Shown piece by piece: positions 34,701 through 46,128 of a DNA stretch of 60,592 bases (positions within the stretch are counted from its first letter, which is position 1; each line of letters opens with the position of its first letter). A program made the translations under genes and the position numbers. Source of the stretch: Mnemiopsis leidyi (Eukaryota; Ctenophora; Tentaculata; Lobata; Bolinopsidae); the NCBI GenBank assembly GCA_000226015.1, contig JH152712.1, forward strand, positions 128,991 through 189,582, given 5' to 3'. The notes beneath the pieces are model-generated. The model was not told the origin of the DNA and made no database searches. It saw only the letters and a list, made by a program, of their open reading frames with translations.

Positions 34701-37700
34701 CTAGCTTCAGATAATCCCGCCTTCCACTTTGGTACGTTGTATTTGGCAATTAAATGTAGAGTGTAGACTATACTTTATCAGGAATGCCAAAAATCTTTTG
34801 CTTGTTATTCATCATATAATTTAAAGTTTTTTGTTCGTTTTTATTGCGTTTTGTTACCAACAGTAATTGTATGTTACATTCGTTCGATATAAGGTTACCC
34901 TGTCAACTACAACATGGCTGTTTCAGAGTTTCCATCGTTGGACTACTCTAACAAAACGAGGCGAGAAAAAAGACCGATAGGCCGGAGGAACCCCAGTAAA
35001 GAAAGTGAGCCTCTCACGATATCCGACATGATAGACGCCCTTCATTCTCATTGTGTAAGTTTTACTTTCCCGTCTTGCTAATGATAATATTTCCTCCTTC
35101 TTCTGCATTGGTTACAAAGATACAGTTGAAAGATATAAGTTGATTTTTGCCTATATTTCATATTATATATTTAACTACCGTTTACTTAGATTAGTGTTGA
35201 GGCAGATTAAATTGTAACTAGGTGGTTGGCCCAGACAACGGAGATTGTCAACCAAAGAGTCTTAAAAAATTGACTAAATATGATAAATGTGATAAATAAG
35301 ACTAAATATCATAAATACAAGACTAAATATGATAAATATACCACTTACTTTTAACTGCATCAAAAACATGAATCAGGATGCAAGCTTGAAGCTACAACAA
35401 ATCAAGCATTTAAACCAACACGCATCCATATTTGGACATCTAGAAGCAATGCGACAACCTAGCACGTGAACTTGCCCGTTACCGTGTACCTAACCCCAAC
35501 TTCCAAATATGGCCGTAACAGACAAACAAACATTCAACCACACCCGTTAACATTCAGTGCACACCTCTGGGAGTCGAGCTTGCTCGAAATGAGGACCTGA
35601 AAAAGGCCCCCTCCCCACTTGAAACCACATTCATAAAACATTCAACCAGGTTTTCAGATATAACAGTTTTGACTAGGGGATTGCCCAGCCAACATGGATA
35701 AATTCTTGATACCCATGGGTTGACAATTTTGTCGAGTTCAAGTGGATCACTTATTCCTTCCTTTATGACATTTTGATTAATTGGAGAACCTTCGATCAAT
35801 TAAATATCAACAGTTCTGAATATAATTGAGTTAGAATTTGATAAATGGGGAGCGGGAGACAATAGGGAACATTTAAAACGTAAATAGGCAGTTTAACTGT
35901 TGTTAATATTACTGCTTTTATAGTGCCTTCCTCTGTTGAGAATAGTACTGCAAAGAGCTGCTGGGATATAAGATAATTAAGTTTAATGATTGGTCTGTTA
36001 CTTATTAGCCGCATGATAAATCAGTTTAAGTTTAATAGTTCTTCTCGGCTTAGCAGGTGGACAAAGAAGACAGGGATTACTGGTTGATCAATTTCTCTGT
36101 AACAACAGCTTCATCGGAACACTGATACTGTACTATGTTAGTGACAAAATATAGGAAAAATAATAATAAAATCTAGACGTAAATCAAATATCAGAAAGTA
36201 ATGGAAAGTAATTAGGAATATGAACAAAATACTACCAGACAGTAACTCATAACTAGTACTAACAAAAAACAAAAACACAAAACAAAAACTCGGACAGAAA
36301 CCGAAAACTTGCAACACTGAACTATGAACTATACACTAACAATATACTGTTTCGCAAATAAACGAATAAACGAAAATATATAAGATAACATTTATTATAA
36401 TATATAAGATAACATTTATTTTATCGACCAAAATGTATTATATTCTATAATGAGTATAAACAAGTACAAAATAACGTAATTATTATACACACATAATATT
36501 CCCCAAATGCCCTTATTTGGGGATTATTACGTCCACGTCTTATTAGTATGTTAGAGTATTTTAACGACATTTTGAAAGTAGATAAACCTACCGAGAACAG
36601 CTAATCTGCTGTTACAGCTAACAGTCTCTCCTTCCTTTACAATCACTACCGAGTACGTGTGAACTCCTGCCGTGTCCACCTTGAAGCTGAACATATTGTC
36701 GCAGTCAGCCTGGCAGAAACCCTCCAAAATATTCCACCCAGATCCGTCTAGTACTGTCCACGTGACCGTGTCCCAGGTCACGTGATCTCTACTTGTTGTC
36801 ACGGGGAGGACCCCCCGATTTCCCTTTCTTGATGTTCACCGGCAGACAGGTCAGGCTAACATCTAGAGATAGGTTGTGTCACAAATTTGTAGATCAATTG
36901 TGGAGTTGTGCTCCTCTAACTTATCTTGGATAACAACGGATTTCGAAGAGTAAGTGCGTCATGGGTGAATCACAGGTGAGGGGGGTTGCAATTTGACACA
37001 ACTTTTCGTCAAAGCTTCTCAAGGCGAGGAACTGATAACTAAGCAGGCTGGTACAGCACTACTGTAGAAATCCTTGAGGAGATATTTCTCTACTTTATAC
37101 TTTTACAAACCAGATTTCATCCCTTAATGATAGTGTCTCACCCTTGGTACAAGAAGGTTCCGTGTCTCCACTATATTGGAATGTCCAATCTAGAACACAA
37201 GTCAAATATTCAGCTCCAGACAAGGCAAACCACGGGTGATTACACGTGATTTGTATAACCGTGTGTGGTTGAACTGGAAACGTAACGTCCGTCGTCAAAT
37301 GATCTATGTCTGGTAGACCAGCACAGTTCCCTAAAAACGTGATTATTTTGTTATTTATATGGTTATGAAAAACGGTATTTTTTAATGTGATCGACATTTG
37401 ACAGGGAATGAGCTAAAAATTCTACGGCATAGACTTATGAGAATTGGAATATGACCCATAAATATCAAGTAACGCTACCACGTGGTCAAGAAAACCCCGT
37501 AGAATGTAGACCCTTCCCGCTCTCTATTAGGTGAATTAAGATTCACAATTGCAGAACTAAAATGAAACATTTGTGTGATAGGTATTTCGATTCTTACATG
37601 CTTGAAGCACTTCCACTTCCGCGATACTGTGACCTTTGTCATCAATAAGCTCGGTATCAGTAATGTAGATCATGTCTCCTATTGCTCCATCACAGTTCAG

Positions 37701-40700
37701 GTGGAATGTTTGCTGGGTGATGCTGCTGTCGTACTCTGAAAGACCAAATATGTCCTTATACCCTGTAAATAAATCAAAACAATTTGAACTTGTGTTCGTG
37801 GTGAGAAAGTAAAATGGACCGTGAGAAAATGTACCTGCAGCTGAAATCTTAACTCTGCAATCAGCAACTTCCGTTTCACTTTCACCCTCAGTTAAATAGA
37901 CCGCTACAACAGTTCCGATAATCCTATCTTTGCAGCATTCGTTATTCCGGTTTGCTAACTTCACAGCACCAATCCGGTACTTATCAAAAAGGTACAACTT
38001 TAGGAAATTATTTTCCACGTCCCCATCTTTAGTGGAGTAGTATGTTTGGTGATTCCCATCATACGCTTTTTCAGGAGCGTAGGCTCGATCAGAGTCGTCT
38101 CCTTGCCAACTTTTCGTGTCAGAGCTCTTGATAGGCAAATTGTCTACAAGATTTTTCAGGTAGTAAAATCATCTGTCGTGTCACATATGTAGTGGGGTAT
38201 TACGTTTTTTAAAGAATTTACAGCATATGTTATTCAAATAGTTTGTGTTGTCAACAATTTAAGCTCTTACCTTTTCCAAATGCTTTCACTTCCGCGATAC
38301 GATGACCTTTTCCTCCAATAAACTCCGTATCAGTTATGTAGATAATGTCCCCTATTGCTCCATCACAGTCCAGGTAGAATGTTTGCTGGGTAATAGTGCT
38401 GTCGACTTCTGAGGAGATAAAACAACCTATGTTCACACATGTAATATTTTCTGTGTTATTGTCAAATCGTCTTTTATACAAGTTTGAAGTGTTACTGTGA
38501 GGCCTTGTATTAACTTTTAGGATTAGCGAGACTTGGCGCGGTTAACACTTGCACGTCTTGTTCCCTAACATTTCTACAATAGATGCCATGAGGTCTGTTT
38601 TCCGTGCTTTTTCATTTACAATTCCGTCGAAAAGGAATTCAAATAATTTTGTCAGGTAACAAAAAAACGATAATGACGCAGTTTGGTTTATAGATCATCA
38701 GTTTTTGAAGTTTGAACTCAGACTGCACGACAGTGTGCAGAAGAAATAAGCGGTCTCACACGAAGTGACGCCAAACATGCGGAAAGTTTGCTCGTTGTCA
38801 AAAATAAATGCAGGAGTAAGTGCTATTAGGTGTACCTGCGGCTGAAATATGTTCTCCGCAATCGGAAACTTTTGTTTCAAGTCCATCCTCAGTTGAATAT
38901 ACCATAACAGCAGTTCCGATAATTTCATTTTGGCAGCAGATGTTTTGGTCGGTTAACTTCACGGTGTCAATCGAGACTTTTCTTGACAGATACAGTTTTA
39001 AGAAGTTGCCTTCTGCGTCATTTTCCTGTGGAGTGTAGAAAGTTCCCAGGTCTCCATCATACACATTTTCGGGTGCATACTCTCTTGGATTCGATTTGGC
39101 GTCGTGCCAGTTTTTCGATTCAGAACTCTCTATAGACAAACTTTCTGAACAGGGTTATGATCAATAATCGTTACTTTCATTGAAAATCATAATTCACCTT
39201 AACATAGGGTTCGTTCACTTATGTCGTTCACATATGGGGGAGGGGGTTTCCAAATGATGACGATTGATGACGAGGGGGGAGGGGGGGTTTGGCCAATGAT
39301 GATGTCATCAACATTTTTGGGATTTTTTTGAAAATTTTTGATTTCTTTTGAAATTTTATTCAGAATTTAACAAAATCAGAAGGAAAATTTTCAAGTAAAG
39401 TTCTGATTCAGTAATCTCGTGAAATACTGTGTTTTCCCTGACGCCATATGAAAACGACCCCATATATAAGTTTATCGTGCTTTTTTACTCATTTTAGTAC
39501 CTTAATTGAACATTATGATTGTATTCTGTTGCTCAACAGAAGTTGTACCGCATATTATCCACTTTATAGTAACCCGTTATAGGAGAAACAGCCGTGTGTA
39601 AAGATGCAGAAATGGCCTGCACCTGCCGCACTTAGTTAAAATCGACACCCATGCCAGTGCTACCACAAATTATTACTTGTTACATACTTAGTTACCGATA
39701 TCTTTGTCTGACCTTCAAAAAGAATGGAGAGGTAAAAATAATTTATGCAATTCTTTGCTAGGCATTATTTAATAAAAATTGTATCTCTTAAAACCTGTTC
39801 CATATATCAGAACTTCAGCGATGTTGTGTCCCGAATTTTCAGTATAATCCAGGTCTGTAAGATACAACATGTCTCCTATTGCTCCGTTACAGTTTAGAGA
39901 GTAAGTCCGACCTTTGATTGTGTTTTTATCTCCAGAATTGAGTTCTGAGATATTAAATATTACCTTTTTATAGTTTTGTTTGTGGACAATTTATTTGAGA
40001 CGGAAACATTTGGGCAGACAATTTGAACTCATTTGGGCGACCAGAAATTTCAAGTTTGAGCACATATTTTTCGAAAAACGAGCGATTTTACAGTTAAAAT
40101 TTCAATTAGATATTCAAACTATAAGCCTTTTTACTTGGTCAAGCCATGACTGACAGATCAAGAACTGAAATTTCAAATTTTACTTCACTTTGATTGTTTA
40201 ACTTCAAAACAAAAAAATAGAAATTACCGGTTATTGTCCCGCATTTCGCTAACTCCGCTTCTCCTCCCTCCGTTGAGTAGACTCTTAGCTCCGTGTTTCT
40301 CATCCTATCTTGAAACTGATTCCTACTGACCATGAAAACTTCCCCGATACTGTAAGTCTGAGAGAGATACAGTTTCAGGAAGTTACCTGCCACTGCTCCA
40401 TCCTTCACACTGTACCACGTGTTGTAGTCTCCATCGTGTGCTTTGTTAGGAGTGTAGGAGTTATGGTAGTTGAACGATTCCGATCTGTCTATGGTGAGCT
40501 TCTCCGCAGTGACTGAAATGTAAACGTTTAAGCGCGACAAACAATTAAAATGGACACGTTTTGAATGGATCTGAATGTAACCACAGCTATTTTTACTATT
40601 GCCACGCTAGACAGCAAGTTTTAGTATGGTCAAGAACGGGACAAGATTTAACTAAAAGTAAAACACATAATGTCACCATTGTGTACACATCGTAAGCACA

Positions 40701-41732
40701 AACTGTATCATAAACAGTGATAAAAGTATCCAATAGAAAAACAGCTTAGTGTGCTAGTGTGAAGGAACTGAACATACCTGAACATAGACACACAGACGCC
40801 ACCATCATCGAGAAAAGTAACTTGCGATTGCAAGATATCTTCTTTTTCTTCATCTTGGCACAATACTTATAGTTAGAATTGAAAAACGAAGCTCATTGAA
40901 AGCTTCAAGGATAAGCTGTAACCATAAGCTGTAACCATAAATCATTAACCTCGTTAAATATGAAGCAGATGAGTCCTGATTTGAAAGCACAAAATATTTA
41001 TCCTCCTTTGGTCGAAGTCAAAAGCAGCTATTCATGTTGTAATTGGCGATTTTATCAAAGTTTAGTCGTCACAGCCTATATGCAAGAATATATATATTCT
41101 TGCATATATGCTGGGACGACTATATATACAAGTAGAAGATACCAACGAAGGTGGATACAATGTAAAAGTAAAGTTTATACGTTTTGATTTGACTACTAAT
41201 CTTGACGACCCCTCATAGTACGAATTTTGATGTTATTAGTAGACGTAGGGAGATGATGACCACTGACCATGACACCCTAGCTTTTGCCCAATGTTAAAAC
41301 TCGATAGTTAAAATCTGACCACGGTCAATGAAATACCGAGATTTGACCTATTATGAACAGAATTGATGCTCAAAATTTGTCGATCAAAATTTTGACCATT
41401 TTACCATGTGGCACCCGGCTGAGGCAAAGTGGAAAAAACATGGCAAACTTACCCCCCTCTTCCCCTCCTGTCTCTCAATTTACCTCCGTAAATACGGACA
41501 GCGTAGCTTAAAACGTCTAGGTTCGACAAAGGCTGGTGCAGATAGAACCATACTAAACATGCTAGTGCTCTCTAAAAATAAACCAACCCTCCCAACCCTT
41601 GCTTTACTGACGCAAGATCAAGCCGCTTGAAGTGTGAGTAACAATAGCATCTAGCTAGAATAGGAGTTCTCCGTGTATGTATCTTTATACTAGGGAAGTG
41701 AGAGAATGTGAGAGAATGTGAGAGAGAGAGAA

Positions 41733-41805
<73 letters not shown>

Positions 41806-44419
41806 GAGAGAGTAGAGAGAGAGAGAGAGAGAGAGAGANNNNNNNNNNNNNNNNNNNNNNNNNNNNNNNNNNNNNNNNNNNNNNNNNNNNNNNNNNNNNN
41901 NNNNNNNNNNNNNNNNNNNNNNNNNNNNNNNNNNNNNNNNNNNNNNNNNNNNNNNNNNNNNNNNNNNNNNNNNNNNNNNNNNNNNNNNNNNNNNNNNNNN
42001 NNNNNNNNNNNNNNNNNNNNNNNNNNNNNNNNNNNNNNNNNNNNNNNNNNNNNNNNNNNNNNNNNNNNNNNNNNNNNNNNNNNNNNNNNNNNNNNNNNNN
42101 NNNNNNNNNNNNNNNNNNNNNNNNNNNNNNNNNNNNNNNNNNNNNNNNNNNNNNNNNNNNNNNNNNNNNNNNNNNNNNNNNNNNNNNNAGAGAGAGAGAG
42201 AGAATGTGAGAGAGAGTGCGATTAGCGAGAGCCGATTTACTGGGCTCAACAAAGGCTGGTCACTGGTGCAGATTAAGTCATACTTAACGTGCTCTCCTCT
42301 CTAAAAAAGAACAAAATTCTCGCAACCCAGGATTCACTACATATGATGGAGGAAGCACTCATCGGATCATAACCGACTCGGCACGAATTTTATCAATTGG
42401 AAATCATGGCCGTTCAAATTTCTGCTCCGTACAGTGTACGGCGTACACATCATGTGGCTTCTTGGTTGATCCTACGGCCAACCCACAACATAACGCACCC
42501 GTTACCAATCAGTGAACACCTCTGGGAGTCGGGCTTACGTTAATCGAGGACCTGGAAAAGGTTAACTCCACACTTGAAACCAGTATTCGAATACAGTCAA
42601 AATTGCAATCGTTCAGAAGCCTGGTTAGCTCAGTCGGTAGAGCATCAGACTTTTAATCTGAGGGTCACGGGTTCGAGTCCCGTATCAGGCTGCTTGACTT
42701 TTGCGAAATCCAAAGTTTCTCAATTAAGTGATTGCAAGGGGGTTTCTAGATTTGGAAGCATCAAGCAATGTTTGCAGCTCACGTTTTGGCCTTAAATAAC
42801 ATAATCTTCCAAAGCGACCGAGTTATATGGGTCGCCACTTTATAAGTGTTGGTTCGGATTGTTGCCAGTCAAAAACAGAAAGTTATGTGTAAGCCAAGCT
42901 TAAAATTTTTTTGCCCTCAACATTTTATTTGATGGTTAAGATTATTTAAACTGTACTTCGATGAGAGATGTTAAAAAATACTCTATAGATACGTCAAGAT
43001 GAGTAATAGGTAGGTAGCTGAGCGCGACGACAATCCAATAAATCAGAGATAGAATAGCGCAGATAATCGATTTGCGCGTGCAAGTCGATTTTACCTACCG
43101 CGCGCGTACAAGAAGCACCAAACAAACGAAAAAACGTACCTTACCTGGCAGTAAAACTGTGCCTTTTGTCTGTTGGTATTGTTAAGATAAACTACAATTT
43201 TTACTCATCCTTTCTACAATAGATCATCATCCATCCAGCAACCGCAACACAGAACGATGTTATATCATTGAATTTAAATTTGACGTGATCTCGTGATTGC
43301 GCGTTAATTAAATCGCACATTCTTAAATCCGCGTCGCACGTTTCAGTGGCTCAAAATATTGAATAGTTTTCTTGATCTTTGTCATTATTATTCTAAGGAA
43401 TGACTAATAACCGACTGTATTCGTTTTGGAGCAAATTTCCTACTCATGTATGATGGTACTAAGACAATTTGTATGTTACTAACAGGCACAATTTCAGGTA
43501 TCTGAAGAGAAGGGAATCACGCCACCTCAACTGTGGGTAGAAATTCGAAAATTTTTCCCGCGAATCCGAATATTTCACGTATACTTCCCGAATCCCAATA
43601 TTTCACGCATACTTCTCTACAATTGGTTTTTCAAACCAAGCACATGTCACCACTATAACTACACAAATACTCTGTACAGGTTGATCGAGTGCGATGGGCC
43701 GGTGCTGAAGAAACCTAGATATGCTCGTACAACTTCACAAATCTGGAGAAACGCTATCGTAGAAGTGGTGAAAAGAGCGCAGCACAGACTAGCACGGCTC
43801 GATCAACAGCAGTGTTTTACATCTAAGGTAGCCAGAGATTTTACGAGTGTAACTTGTTGACTATCGTTCTCTTATTTTCTATTTGGGTCAATATCGTGTT
43901 CTTGTAAAAATTAGCATCCGGCTTTTTTGCTATTTAATTATAAGGTATTTAATTATAAGCTATTTAATTATAAGGTATTATAATTCGTTGGTAATTTGAC
44001 GAATAAAACATTAGTTCTCTTTTCAGCTGTGTGATGAGATACGAGCCAAGTCAGGGGAACTCTTGAAGAATCTAAAACACACTGGTAAACTAGATGTTGC
44101 AGAGGAATCTAACACAGAGGAGTCAGATCAGCAGGAATCTAGCATCACTCTAGCATCACTTCCTTCTAATGATACAGAAAGTAAACTAGACTGTAAATCA
44201 TCTCCCACACAAAATATAACTTTAGTTCCAACACCAGATGTCAGCAAGGAACGGCAGGAACTTTCAGCAGAAGAACAATCTGAATCAAAGTCAAATGTGG
44301 ACTCTTTGAATCAAGTCGAGGGAGTTGAGCAGACTACTATTCCTATAGACAATAACGTCGAAAATTCTAGTTCAACTGAAAACGTTGTATCTGATCTTAG
44401 TGGTGGTGAAAATAGTTGA
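31784..44419 (+). CDS. Protein with INO80-like N-terminal region, no ATPase; acidic Ser/Glu-rich C-terminus
   Basis: Exons: 31784-31908, 32341-32393, 33669-33756, 34267-34372, 34671-34731, 34927-35054, 43498-43532, 43680-43827 and 44027-44419 (TGA). Phases agree and total 379 codons. The order of motifs recalls the N-terminus of INO80: an early helix (LERFLNISRLLSEVE), YIYDTSELN, MWLKDILLSDS, an acidic Ser stretch, EEEMKRMLKKHKQMKK, then SSYSGYSTSILAS. After that the similarity stops: no DBINO or SNF2 helicase follows. The later exons give ISDMIDALHSHC, KKPRYARTTSQIWRNA, a helical segment and a low-complexity acidic tail. The intron after 33756 needs a GC donor. The join across 35055-43497 rests on matching phase (0/0) only, and the donor at 43532 (GTGGGT) was chosen for phase; reading straight through 43498-43827 is also open. 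NFRKB-type proteins share the MLKKH feature and are an alternative. Probably nuclear. Confidence 0.55.
32436..33271 (+). pseudogene. Decayed LINE endonuclease inside an intron
   Basis: Three-frame reading gives landmarks of a retrotransposon APE-type endonuclease: ATFNILGFDF, DCLRYGIDICAI then ETKVV, KCRVVNIYGSHRK, KAFVLGDFNSKLGKM and HPARHTTTYTGWKKDW. In-frame stops (for example TAA after DICAI near 32664) and frame changes show it is inactive. It lies in the intron 32394-33668 of the INO80-like gene and should not be taken as exons of it. Confidence 0.82.
33770..34130. repeat. Tandem repeat, about four copies of a 91-96 base unit
   Basis: Copies start at about 33770, 33863, 33954 and 34050, each with catcaactgtgtataactgg, gtgtgaaactg and cttattttaacac. 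The array is T-rich and fills much of the intron after the GC donor at 33757. Confidence 0.9.
35539..35632 (+). repeat. Dispersed repeat family D, copy 1
   Basis: Contains cacacctctgggagtcgagc, gaggacctgaaaaagg and cccacttgaaacca. The second copy is at 42496-42586 in the same orientation, just upstream of the tRNA gene. Confidence 0.8.
36551..40853 (-). CDS. Secreted lectin-like protein: three F5/8C-like domains, sushi domain, Ig-like domain
   Basis: Exons: 40778-40853, 40228-40512, 39795-39944, 38836-39144, 38271-38408, 37835-38143, 37598-37735, 37142-37330 and 36592-36862 (or to a stop at 36551). All internal junctions are phase 1. Exon 1 encodes a start followed by a basic then hydrophobic segment (KLLFSMMVASVCLC), a signal peptide. 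Three exon pairs each encode one galactose-binding-like domain of the F5/8C (fucolectin-like) type. The first half has the pattern A-DG--T-Y, NFLKLYLS and CCQNEIIGT or QDRMRNTEL, ending in a Cys; the second half has LNCNGAIGDMLYLTD and HNIAEVLIYG. Then come a sushi/CCP domain (GDTEPSC) and an Ig-like domain (SLTCLP, SCNSRLAVL). The Ig exon needs removal of one G to stay in frame (see findings). The end is uncertain: a donor at 36592 or a stop at 36551-36553. Likely a secreted glycan-binding or immune-type protein; ligand unknown. Confidence 0.82.
41063..41122. repeat. Near-perfect 60-base inverted repeat (hairpin without loop)
   Basis: The two 30-base arms meet between 41092 and 41093. The inner 16 bases of each arm (tatatgcaagaatata) are perfectly palindromic, and the outer arms (tagtcgtc..cagc) match with two mismatches. 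It lies upstream of the minus-strand lectin gene. The remainder of 40854-41690 has no recognisable coding sequence. Confidence 0.9.
41698..42214. repeat. (GA)n microsatellite containing a 350-N gap
   Basis: gagaatgt units pass into a long GA run, broken by N from 41839 to 42188 and resuming until about 42214. The gap is clearly caused by the repeat, and the true length is unknown. Confidence 0.97.
42496..42586 (+). repeat. Dispersed repeat family D, copy 2
   Basis: Matches 35539-35632: cacccgttaccaatcagtg, aacacctctgggagtcgggc, gaggacctggaaaagg and cacttgaaacca. It ends 32 bases before the tRNA gene. Confidence 0.8.
42619..42691 (+). tRNA. tRNA-Lys (anticodon TTT)
   Basis: A 73-base cloverleaf: acceptor GCCTGGT/ATCAGGC (one G-T pair), D arm GCTC-AGTCGGTA-GAGC, anticodon arm TCAGA-CTTTTAA-TCTGA with anticodon TTT, variable GGGTC, T arm ACGGG-TTCGAGT-CCCGT and discriminator T. 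Internal promoter boxes A (TAGCTCAGTCGG) and B (GGTTCGAGTCC) are intact, and no intron is needed. It sits on the plus strand within the proposed long intron of the INO80-like gene. Confidence 0.97.
42692..43497. other. Non-coding stretch between tRNA-Lys and the next exon
   Basis: AT-rich with a CG-richer patch near 43020-43130. No Pol III T-run is seen directly after the tRNA (short tttt near 42706 only). No coding sequence recognised. Confidence 0.4.
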
Positions 44420-45314
44420 TGTTAACATTCGTTCTTATACAGTATACAATTTGATTTGAAAGTTTGAAATGTTTGATGGAAACGCTGATGAGAAAATTTT
44501 AGTTTGTTCAAGAAGGTGCTATGAACCGGACTCGGTATTGCCAATTGCTCCATAATAAGCGAAATTACATACGTGACATGGTAATGACCTTGATGGATGT
44601 GATAAAGGATGGATTTATTGTAAATTGACTTTGTATTAACTGTCAAAACTTGTTGGAGTTTTTAGTTGAACTTATCGAGTAACTGTTTTACTTGCAAATT
44701 AATAACCGTTTGTTTCCAATTTCACAAATAAATATTTTAAATAGTAATTTGATAAATAATTGATACAGCAAACTTCAAATATTGCCTGGGACTGGACACT
44801 GATCATATCTTTATAACATAATGACTACGTCAAAGTTAAGGCCTTATTACAAGAATACATTATTACATCAAGACTGAACGTGTCTTTAAATTTTAGACTT
44901 AAAACATCCTTCACGGTGCTCATATACAACTTAATCATCTTTAACAATGACATTTAGCTTACAAGGTCAGATCATATAGGAACACAGTTGATTGTATGTG
45001 AAATACTGATCTGCAGTTGCAGAGAACGTTTCATCTACCAGGATTGTTAATCATGACATCCATGCCCCAAATCAAGCAGTAAGTTTTCCAGGTTAGCGGG
45101 AAGACAAGGAGAACTGATGATAACCAGGTACAGCGGGAAAACGCTAACTGAAATTAGGGTTAATAATGGTGAGAAATTATCTTATACAGCACTGACTACA
45201 TTATCTTATATCGTAGATTCGTATGGGATGTGTGTGAGCGATACCAGAATCTAGTTCAATGCAGTCATGTTTAGGCTGTCTTATTGAGTGTTCGAAGGGG
45301 TGCTGGGGGGTTTG
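44420..45314. other. Convergent intergenic region
   Basis: Lies between the stop of the INO80-like gene (+) and the stop of the TSPO-like gene (-). An AATAAA occurs near 44727 (cacaaataaatattt) and could serve the plus-strand gene. No exon for a fifth TSPO helix or any other gene was found. Confidence 0.5.
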
Positions 45315-46128
45315 TTAGAAAATCTTCAATTTTATAATCAGTACCAAGGTTAAGACGGTAAGAGTCCAGGATCCGATGAGAACTACGATTCCCGCCATCG
45401 TAAACTCGTACCCAAAGAAGGTAGGAAACCAAGCTAATGTGCAGGCGTACTAAAAATTATAGTTTATAATTGATACTTTGACAATTGACATTGATTGTGT
45501 TTATGGGCATTTCAAATTGGCGGCTCGAGTTAACAACATTTTCATAAGTTTTTGGATTTTAACACAATCTGCGAACGCGGTTGTCTATACACCTGAGCGC
45601 AATAGATAAGGATGTGAGGGTAGCTGTGTTTTATCCCATTCGAATACCACACAAACCATGCCCCCAGGGATTCCAGGAGAAAGCACAGAGTGAAGACTGG
45701 AGCTATCACCCAGGCTGCGGGAGAGTAACTAGGGTGGGTTAGTCCTTTGTACCTGACGGGAAAAGGAGACAGATTAAGCGGGAATGAGGCCGGAAAAAGG
45801 AGTTAAGCGGGAAAATTTGAAACTAAGTTTTCATTCTCAGATAGGCAGGAGTGAAGGAAAGAGGGCAAAGGCAGGATTTGTTATAGAGTATCTGGTAGCG
45901 ATTTAAAGGATCTGTTAGGTCAGTATCATGTCTGTGTCTATGTAGTAATTTTCATCCTTTAAATAAAACAAGGTGTGTTAAAAACAATTATCTTTCTACA
46001 AGATCGTACCATTTCTCATTCTGATAGCAGGAAATAACGACACTAGCTCCAACCACACTGCCCCCTACAATAACTAGAAACACAAGAAACTTGACGTAAA
46101 ACGGCTGGTAAATCTGATTGTGAGACAT
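45315..46128 (-). CDS. TspO/MBR (translocator protein) family membrane protein, short form
   Basis: Exons 46010-46128, 45593-45752 and 45315-45449 give 137 residues with matching phases. TSPO proteins bind tetrapyrroles and cholesterol in the outer mitochondrial membrane of animals. Four hydrophobic segments are visible: FLVFLVIVGGSVVGASVVI; then PSYSPAAWVIAPVFTLCFLL, which matches the family's P-W/Y-P--WV-GPVW region; then YACTLAWFPTFFGYEF, which matches the LN-WW-P-FFG signature; then AGIVVLIGSWTLTVLTLVL. The protein stops at TAA 45315-45317 soon after the fourth helix, where the family normally has a fifth helix with a PY-AW motif; typical length is about 160-169. A donor-like GTACTG in the last exon could allow another exon, but none was found downstream. 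Confidence 0.75.

Noticed and set aside
35554-35799. 81-codon minus-strand open frame near the end of the lectin gene
   Set aside because: Overlaps dispersed repeat family D, shows no domain feature, and does not join in phase 1 to the Ig exon.
41572-42252. Open frames of Ser-Leu or Arg-Glu repeats
   Set aside because: Translation of the (GA)n microsatellite and the enclosed gap.
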